From positions 1,373,501 to 1,437,500 of the forward strand of contig SDUX01000006.1 in NCBI GenBank assembly GCA_008729055.1: a stretch of DNA of 64,000 nucleotides, written 5' to 3'. The position numbers and the translations under genes are program-made. This DNA comes from Pyropia haitanensis. Its lineage: Eukaryota; Rhodophyta; Bangiophyceae; Bangiales; Bangiaceae. Below are positions 57,656 to 64,000 of this stretch, one piece after another. Within the stretch, counting starts at the first letter, position 1; every line of letters starts with the position of its first letter. The notes under the pieces were generated by a model. That model saw only the letters and a list, made by a program, of their open reading frames with translations. It had not been told where the DNA came from and did not search any database.

Positions 57656-59388
57656 TCCCTCTGAGCAAAAACCTGCCCATCATTGTCGCCTTCTTCCGCG
57701 TCGACAGTAGCAGACCCACTCACCAGAGCAGCAAAGAGTGTGTCGGGCTCGAGATCTTCCGGTGGTTTGGGGGCATCCTCCTCCGAGTTGACCGCCTCTG
57801 CTACCGTGGCAGCAGTCTCGTTAATCTGCGTGCATAGCTCAAACAGTACTTGAGCAGTTGCGCCCCGCCCCGCCTTGCGCTTGGACAGGTACTCGAGGCG
57901 CTTAAGGGCAGCTCGCGCGACGTCCCGCGGCAGCGGGCAGTCGTTGATGGTGTGCTTGGGGTTGTCACAATTGAAACACCCCATAATTGAGAGGGGGTTA
58001 AATCGCCCCGTCGACTGCTGCACAGCACGGTTCCCAACTCCCACATGCTTGCGCTCATACCGGCCTTGGCCTTGATAAAACGTGCTGACCTCGTTGTCGT
58101 CGTCCATCTTGGTGGCGACGCCCGACGCGGCGTCCTGGATCCGAGCACGCTTGGCCTCCTGGTGCTGGAAGAGGGCGGCCTGCAGCTCTCCATACAGCTT
58201 CTGGAACCCGAGCTTGTGAGTGGATACACGGCTCAACGGCTCCGTGGCCCAATCGTAGCCAACCACCGCATCTCGAAGATATTCAACTCGAAACACCTCA
58301 CCGGAGTGCGACGGTGGGAGAAGCTTTGAGCCCGTTAGGACCGCCTGGTACGTCGACGTCAACGCCGCCTCGACCGACATTCCCTTGGACTCAAACGCCT
58401 TCATGCGCAAGGACGCCAGCTTGTTGCGCGCCTGGCTCTGGCGCACGTCGGAGTGGTACTCGTTTCGGAGGCGCATGACCATCGAATCGTAGGTGTCAAC
58501 GACATGGACGAGCTCGTTTAGGTAGAATCGCTTCGCGTCGCCACTAAGGAGGTTGTAGAAGTAACGCAGCATCTGCATGCGTGACAGCCCGTAGTCGCGG
58601 CACACCAGCTCATAATCGGCCACGAAATCGTCGAGGCACTCGTTGGGGTCACCAGAGAACTTGGAGCTGCTGTCCTTAAAGCGTAGCGAGATGCGGTGCG
58701 CCAAGGTGTTGTCCGTCGCATCCATAGAGTCCGCCCCATGCCCCGAGTGCGTCGGCCCTAGGTCAATCTGGGGTCGACCGCCCGCGACGTTCCCCTGGTT
58801 CGCTGGGCGCCCAAACGACGCGAGCGGTGGCAGTCCCGACCGGGCGTCTTGGGTCCCCAGGTTGGGCGGCGGGACGTCGTCGCGGTCGTCACTTGCTGCC
58901 GAAGCGTCGGCAAGAGCAGCAGAGCGAGCCCCAGAGGGAGGAGTGGACACAAACCCCTCTGGGCCGGCAGTCCGACCATACGCCCCCGGCGCGGTGGCGT
59001 ACCGGCACAGGCTCTCGTTGCAGTTGTCAATGTTGGCCAATATCTGCTGTGCCGCCACCTTGTCCCCACCAGCCGGATACAGCGTAGCAGCGAGCCGCTT
59101 GACGCTCCGCATGTCTTCAGTCCCCCCGAGGTAGACTTCGTGGGTGCGAAGCCAGGCTAGCAGCTGCTGATGGATGAAAGGTTGGCGCATCATGTCAGGG
59201 CCCAAGAGGACCGTGGGCGGGTACAGGTCCGCCAGTTGCGCCCGCAACTCTTCTCCGGTGACTTGGTCCTCTTCTGCGTCCGCAGTCAGTGCACGCACGG
59301 CCATGATCAGCCCCTGCTGCATCTCGGACATTTGCGCCATGATTGCGCGAGGCATAAAAGCCGGAGGGGGGTTACTTTCGGTTGACAT
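57652..59388 (-). CDS. gag: Copia Gag with CCHC zinc knuckle
   Basis: 578 aa, intact, from ATG 59,388 (MSTESNPPPAFMPRAIMAQM). The central capsid-like region includes SSSKFSGDPNECLDDFVADY and YFYNLLSGDAKRFYLNELV, typical of retrotransposon Gag. The knuckle CFNCDNPKHTINDC has C-x2-C-x4-H-x4-C spacing. The acidic C-terminus ends GDNDGQVFAQRD. The stop (57,652-57,654) overlaps the start of the pol frame, which lies in the -1 phase. Confidence 0.93.
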   Translation of the reverse strand: MSTESNPPPAFMPRAIMAQMSEMQQGLIMAVRALTADAEEDQVTGEELRAQLADLYPPTVLLGPDMMRQPFIHQQLLAWLRTHEVYLGGTEDMRSVKRLAATLYPAGGDKVAAQQILANIDNCNESLCRYATAPGAYGRTAGPEGFVSTPPSGARSAALADASAASDDRDDVPPPNLGTQDARSGLPPLASFGRPANQGNVAGGRPQIDLGPTHSGHGADSMDATDNTLAHRISLRFKDSSSKFSGDPNECLDDFVADYELVCRDYGLSRMQMLRYFYNLLSGDAKRFYLNELVHVVDTYDSMVMRLRNEYHSDVRQSQARNKLASLRMKAFESKGMSVEAALTSTYQAVLTGSKLLPPSHSGEVFRVEYLRDAVVGYDWATEPLSRVSTHKLGFQKLYGELQAALFQHQEAKRARIQDAASGVATKMDDDNEVSTFYQGQGRYERKHVGVGNRAVQQSTGRFNPLSIMGCFNCDNPKHTINDCPLPRDVARAALKRLEYLSKRKAGRGATAQVLFELCTQINETAATVAEAVNSEEDAPKPPEDLEPDTLFAALVSGSATVDAEEGDNDGQVFAQRD

Positions 59389-59421
59389 GGCGACAAGCGC
59401 AACAGGGTCCTCTCAAAGTCG

Positions 59422-59495
59422 TGCTTGACCTTGACCACCACCTTGGTCTTGGGCTTGACCTTGACCACCACCTTGATCTTGGGCTTGACCTTGAC
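59422..59495 (-). repeat. 30-bp tandem repeat, about 2.5 copies
   Basis: Unit GCTTGACCTTGACCACCACC plus TTGGTCTTGG (plus strand), the second copy with one change (GATC), in the retrotransposon leader. Confidence 0.8.
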
Positions 59496-59585
59496 CTTGT
59501 GCCTTCTTGTGTTGATCCAGGGCGCGAGGGCCACGCGAACCGGCCCACCCCCCAATTGACACAAGCAATCGAGTGTCCCCCCACG

Positions 59586-59680
59586 CACACCGAGGTCCAG
59601 CTCCCCCCCGCACGCCGAGGTCCAGCTCCCCCCGCACACCAAGGTCCAGCTCCCCCCGCACACCAAGGTCCAGCTCCCGC
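59586..59680 (-). repeat. 23-bp tandem repeat, four copies
   Basis: Unit AGGTCCAGCTCCCCCCGCAC followed by ACC/GCC (plus strand), four near-identical copies in the leader, differing mainly in C-run length. Confidence 0.8.
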
Positions 59681-60125
59681 AAGTACACGAGCACGTACGC
59701 GCACGCCGCGGCACTCGCGTTGGCCCGCACGGAGCTACACACCGAGACGCGCACGTGTGGTACCAGTGTGCCCGTCCGCTAGTGCAAGGGAAATCTGCCT
59801 CGTCGCTCTCCCGGGTCGCCACACGCACACCTCCGTCACTGGCCTCGACACGGGCGACCCGACTCCAGGTTTCAGCGGCAATGCCTTCCCCGAAAGAGGA
59901 CGAGCCACGCGCCAGATCAACGTGACCAAGCCTCCCCCAAGGAAAGGAACCCCCACGTCGTGGGGGAGTCAAGACCCGTTACGGGGGAGGGGCAGGGTAA
60001 TCGGAAAGCGTCCGCACAGGGGCAACGCGGTGTCTCGCAATGCACGCACGCACGGGCAACCCCAGCACACCCGGCGCGCCCGGCGGTGCAACGCGCGTCC
60101 TGCTCGCCGGCACGGAAATCGCGAT

Positions 60126-60716
60126 TGTGAGTATCGGCGAGGATGTGGAGAAAAACGCAGTGTACCCCACGAGGCCAGACACCGGCGACCCGACACCCCA
60201 ACGCGGGGTGGCGAGTTCCAATGTCTAGTCTGCCGGGCCGAGGGCGCCCGGCACTCAGGTGCGCGGCCGGGTGCTCTTATACCCCGCCCCGCACGCGGCG
60301 GCAGGTCCGCCGCACGCGGCGGTGAGCGCCCCCGACACGCCCACAGACGCAAGTCTAGCCCCCCCTCTCCACACGGCCATCAGCCCACCTATTGTGGACA
60401 ACACCCGCGAATCACCCCCTTCCACTCAAGCAAAACAATGCACAAACCGGCCAATCACGGCCTGGCGAAACACATAATCGAGCCAATCGGCCCGACCCAA
60501 TCTGTCAGCCATCACCGGGGGTTTGACCAAACATCATTGATGTTCGGTCACACCCCGCCGAGGTCTGACCAAACGCAAACGCGTGTCCCCCACAATCTTG
60601 GCAGGATCCGGTCCAGCGCCCAATCATCGGTCACATGGCTGGGTCCGAGTCTCGCCTCGCCGCGCGGCACGAGGGTGCGGGGCAGCGCACGCCCCCCCCG
60701 CAGCGGCGTAATCACA
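60126..60716 (-). repeat. 5' LTR
   Basis: 591 bp, same ends and length as 43,989-44,579, with TATA at 60,277-60,281. The right flank is TGGCT. Confidence 0.92.
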
Positions 60717-60721
60717 TGGCT
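60717..60721. repeat. Target-site duplication TGGCT (right)
   Basis: Identical to 43,984-43,988; defines the outer limit of the insertion. Confidence 0.85.
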
Positions 60722-62850
60722 GGCGTGGGTGGGGGGGGGGTGGGTGGGGCGGGGGGGGAGGCACCGCCGCCCGTGTCCTCCACACCGCCCAACCCGCCCA
60801 CCGGCCGCACCGGCGGCACCGCCTGGGCCCCCCCCTCTTGGCTGGCACACCACCCCCCCGCCCGTGGGCCACTGTGCTGCGGCGGCCAGGAGTGGAAAGT
60901 CGGCGGCGTTGAGCTGTGGGTGGCGGCTGGTTGGGTGTACAGTACGCCGCACGGCGTTTGCAGTAGAGCCGCGCGTGGGGCACCGAGGGCTGGCCGCGCC
61001 GCGCCGACACACGCTTTTCATTTGAGGATGCACGTCCGTCACGGACACGCGATGGATGCGGAAGGGGGTGGTCGGGCCAGGTCACCGGCGGAATCCCAGA
61101 GTGTGGCCAGCGGCAGGAAGGCGGGGGGGTGGGTGCTTGCGTCACCGTCGTGCCAAGATTCGATGGAAGACGCTTGGTCGCCAGGTCGAGGATGGACTGC
61201 GTCCTGACAGCCACACGCGTGCTGTCAGCGGGGTGCGTTGTCCAATGGAACGGCGAGTTTGCCCGCGCCTCATGCAGCGCTGGGCGGGAAAACAGACTGT
61301 GGTTCATCAATCTTTAGGGGGTCAAACTATTCACAACCGATTTTGTGTCCACTTTGATTTCAGATCCACTGAATTCTTTCTCCAAGTCAGCGGAGGGGTG
61401 GTCACGCACCGGCCGCTGCGGCAGCTGGCTGTGCCACCTGTGCGATGGCGCGTGGGTGGGGGGTGGGGGAGGCCGCGTCGGGGCGGGCAGACCCGCTGCG
61501 CTCGACCGCCCCGTGGCGCGCCGCCGTCGACGCCCACCCGGCCGACGCCGCTGGCCTCGGCCCCCGCGCGGACAGGGACGTGCGGGCCGGCAGACGCGGC
61601 GGTGGACGCCGCCGCCCGCCACGCCGGCCCGGTTCCCCGCCACGCGGGCCCGGTGCCCCGCCACGCCCGCCCGGTGTCCCGCCACCAGCCAAGGCGGGGG
61701 GGAAAGGGGGGGGGGCGGAGGAGGGGGGGGGCGGGGGGGGGGGGGGGGGGGGGGGGGGGGGCGGGCCATCCGCCAGCGCAGCAGGCCCACTCGCCGCCCA
61801 GCGCACCGCCACCCGTGGAAGCGGGGACGGGCGTCCGGGGCTCGACGCCGAGAAGGCCCGGCCTTGGAGGGGCAGCGCAGGGGAGGGGGGGGGACGGCGG
61901 TGGTGCGCACACCCGCCACCACCACCACCACGCCGTAGGTACACCAACGGCTGGACCTGTCAAGCCGGCCGGCGCCGCTGGCGGTGGCCGCCACACGCGC
62001 CTCCCCCCCCTATCCCGCTGTTCCTGTCGTGTCTCTGGCCGGGCCGGCGGGGGGCGGCCGTCGAGACTGGGCGCTTCCCCCTGCCGCGGGACTGTCAACA
62101 CACGGGAGCAGTCTGGTGATCGCGGACCACACGGGGCCAGACCGGGCGGGAGAGCCGCGGGGGGGGGGGGGGGGGGGGGGGGGTGGGTGGCTGGGGTTGT
62201 AGCCGCGCCGGCGCAACCTGGTTGGCCTCGCGTGTTGGTAGGGGGGACGGGGAGAACGCGCGCTGCGCCTGCCGTGGCTTGACGCGGCGGCGGGGAGAAG
62301 CGCAGCGGTGCAGCAAAGCAGACCTGCTGTGCCACGTGTTCAATGCACTGCGTCTTCCATCGCGAGGCCTCTGCCCGAAGCGGGCCACGCGCACACGCCG
62401 GAACGGCCGTCGAGACCGCGCTCGTCTTGGCCGGCACACCCCTTGCGGACGCACACGGGCACGCCCCAACGGGTCAGCGCCGACACAGAGGCGGCCGTCC
62501 CCGGGGGGTTTGAGGTCCCGCGTCCACAGTCGTGGGGTTGGTCAGCACGGGCGCAGCCGACCGCACACAGCGGTCCCGCAATGGGAAGGACGCGTCTGCT
62601 TCCAGCATCCGCGCCGGCTGGCTGTTTGCCCAATGGCCACCAGCATGGTAGCCGCCCCTCTCTTCCCCGTCGGTGGTGAGGAGTACACAGCGCGCGGCAG
62701 GGCAAACAGACCCCTTCCCCCCCCTCGACTCCCCGTGCACGTCACCGCCGTGAAGCCAAGCCAGATGGCCGCGTGGGCCGAACCGGACAACGCCACAGCT
62801 ACCACCTGCGGCACCACAACCGCGTTGCAAAGATTGGCGCGCTCAGCCAC
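60722..62850. other. Intergenic between retrotransposon and HUS1
   Basis: Mixed composition with poly-G blocks (61,695-61,762 and 62,159-62,182). A small AT-rich island (61,316-61,385) contains an acceptor-like TTTGATTTCAG, but no coding sequence could be attached to it. No recognisable gene on either strand. Confidence 0.45.
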
Positions 62851-63827
62851 TCACTGCCGTTCTTGGACGGTAGGCACCTGGCAGAGGGACCGGGGGGGGG
62901 AGCGGGGAGTGGCAAATCCAATCAAGGAGACGCGCACGTGCGGACACCACCACAACCCGCGATGAGGCCAGGATGAGTTTCCAGTTGGTGGCCCGACTTG
63001 CCGCTCCTTGGCGCCGCGTCGCCGCCGCCGCCAAAGAGCACCCCCGACTGGCAGTGCTGTGGGACGGGGCGCCCCCGCCGGGCCCGGCCACGGGCTCGCC
63101 CCCCTCCTCGCCGCCCCACGCAGCCCCATCCCACCATAGTCACGCAACGTACAAAGTAGGAGAGGGTGGCGCCCTCGGCGGGCAGGTGGACGAGCACAAA
63201 CGAGGAAAAGACAAAGCAAAACGCGTGCTCCGGCGCGATGGTGTGGCCAAAGAGGGCGCGCGAAAAGTGCTTGACGTCCACCGCCACCGCCGCCTCCACC
63301 CGCGGCATCGTCTCCGAAGCGGTGGACTCGGATTCCATCGTGGCCCGGTAGAGCCCCTGGTAGGTGGTCTTGATGGCCACCCCGGGGTAGTGGCCGGCGC
63401 CGTCGTGGCCAGGAAAGTGGCCGGGCACCTCCCCACCGGCAGTGACGCACAGCGTCAGCACCGCCGAGGACTGGATGACAACGTGGAGCTGGAGGGTGGT
63501 CCCGAGCGTGCGCATGCGGTCCACCACGTGGAACATCTTGGCCAGTGGCGGGAGCACCACGCCGGGCTCGGCGGGCGTCTCGGGCTCGACGCAGCCCGCC
63601 AGGTGGGCGGGCGTCAGCACGTAGACGGGCACGTCCTGCATGATCACGCCCAGGGCGGTGGTGATCTCAAAGGTGAGCACCGGCACGCCCTTCTTGGCCA
63701 GCTTGACCAGCACCTCCTGTGCAGAGACGGCCGACTGGAGGGCCTTGGTGAGGTTGGCCACCTCCATCTGCAGGCCAATCTGGTTCTCATTTTGGGACTC
63801 GATGCGGTAGCTTTCAAACCAGCTGTC
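62851..63827 (-). CDS. HUS1: Checkpoint clamp subunit HUS1 (5' exon missing)
   Basis: Exons 63,153-63,827 (225 codons) and 62,851-62,877 (8 codons plus stop). The larger exon starts after CGCCCAG with DSWFESYRIESQNENQIGLQ and continues VANLTKALQSAVSAQEVLVK, VPVYVLTPAHLAGCVEPETP, LPPLAKMFHVVDRMRTLGTT and AVDVKHFSRALFGHTIAPEH, ending LSYF. These match HUS1 in order (VSAENNEIYLEL, LSRALKTAQNA, KVIPRKLWKDLQEP, YLPVLKTMKSVVEKM, DIRKLLQFLAGQ, LQYFIPALS in vertebrates). The last exon supplies VPTVQERQ, the equivalent of IPALS. The N-terminal quarter must lie in an upstream exon at or beyond the right edge. HUS1 forms the RAD9-RAD1-HUS1 clamp that loads at damaged DNA and activates the ATR-type checkpoint kinase (family knowledge). 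Confidence 0.88.
62878..63152 (-). other. HUS1 last intron
   Basis: 275 bp, phase 0, donor GTACGT after TCCTACTTT, acceptor CCCTCTGCCAG preceded by a pyrimidine-rich tract. Confidence 0.8.
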
Positions 63828-64000
63828 CTGGGCGGCGGGCAACCCAGAGGGACAAGAAGAGGAAAAAGAAAAACGGGCAGCAAAACGGACAACGCTGGGC
63901 GACACCCATAGGACGCATGCACACCCGTCAGCGTCGAGTCAGTCCAAAGGCGTCCCCGAGAAACTAGTGGCCAACAAACCAGTGCAACACGCGGGGAAGC
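63828..64000 (-). other. HUS1 upstream intron, continuing to the edge
   Basis: Ends in a T/C-rich tract and GCCCAG. No coding sequence for the missing N-terminus is recognisable in the remaining bases. Confidence 0.6.

Larger units (their letters stand above)
59389..60125 (-). other. Retrotransposon 5' leader
   Basis: About 737 bp between the 5' LTR and gag. It contains two tandem arrays (see separate entries). The bases next to the LTR (minus strand, ATCGCGATTTCCGTGCCGGC) should contain the primer-binding site, but I could not match them to a tRNA end. Confidence 0.7.
43989..60716 (-). mobile_element. Copia-type LTR retrotransposon (interior expanded by misassembly)
   Basis: Minus-strand element: 5' LTR 60,126-60,716, leader, gag, pol in the order protease-integrase-RT-RNase H (Copia order), 3' LTR 43,989-44,579. 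Both LTRs are 591 bp, bounded by TGTGA...TCACA, and flanked by the same TGGCT, so they are ends of one insertion. The interior contains 46,772-50,272 twice (again at 56,624-60,1xx), an N gap and a noisy inverted copy of 46,772 back to about 41,650. Removing these leaves an element of about 6.9 kb, a normal Copia size. Base composition is far less GC-rich than the host flanks. Confidence 0.9.

Noticed and set aside
62922..63153. Read-through C-terminus of HUS1 (Gly/Arg-rich).
   Set aside because: It begins exactly at a GTACGT donor and has no counterpart in the family; splicing to 62,877 gives the expected end.
1..64000. tRNA or rRNA genes.
   Set aside because: No GTTCRA-type T-loop with matching stems and no rRNA core sequence was seen by eye; a covariance-model scan would be needed to exclude a tRNA.

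Overview
This window reads as nuclear DNA of a very GC-rich, gene-dense, intron-poor eukaryote. The evidence is eukaryote-only genes (TFIIF beta, HUS1, ATP23, a PPP4R4-type phosphatase subunit), GT-AG introns, TATA boxes and a complete Copia-type LTR retrotransposon. Extreme GC, long poly-C/poly-G runs, few introns and low-complexity Ala/Pro/Gly extensions would fit a bangiophyte red alga (Porphyra/Pyropia type). That assignment is inference; no marker gene here proves it.

Left part (1-29.9 kb), in order: a partial membrane-anchored FkbM-type methyltransferase (+); a two-TM protein with ENaC/P2X-like topology (-); a secreted oligopeptidase B-like S9 peptidase (-); a 1,200-bp transposon with 41-bp terminal inverted repeats; an F-box/LRR-like protein (-); a low-complexity nuclear-type protein (+); TFIIF beta (-); a Cys-rich secreted protein with a PT-rich tail (+, TATA box at 19,870); a copine-like C2 protein (-); a secreted Ig-like module protein (+); and a degenerate quinolinate phosphoribosyltransferase homologue (+).

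Middle (30-43.9 kb): the mitochondrial metalloprotease ATP23 (+, one intron), a three-copy tandem repeat, and a PPP4R4-like HEAT-repeat protein (-, one 1.24-kb intron) with a very long low-complexity tail. Low-complexity DNA follows.

Right part (43.98-60.72 kb): one Copia-type element on the minus strand. Its two 591-bp LTRs (43,989-44,579 and 60,126-60,716) have identical TG...CA ends and identical flanking TGGCT target-site duplications, so they belong to one insertion. Between them lie a duplicated contig overlap, a 499-bp N gap and a noisy inverted copy of pol, LTR and host flank. I read these as assembly artefacts: the real element should be about 6.9 kb. At the right edge is most of HUS1 (-).

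At least five genes (FkbM, S9 peptidase, C2 protein, ATP23, PPP4R4) change reading frame exactly at G or C homopolymer runs, so run lengths in this sequence should not be trusted. All three introns whose donors are visible (ATP23, PPP4R4, HUS1) start with GTACGT.
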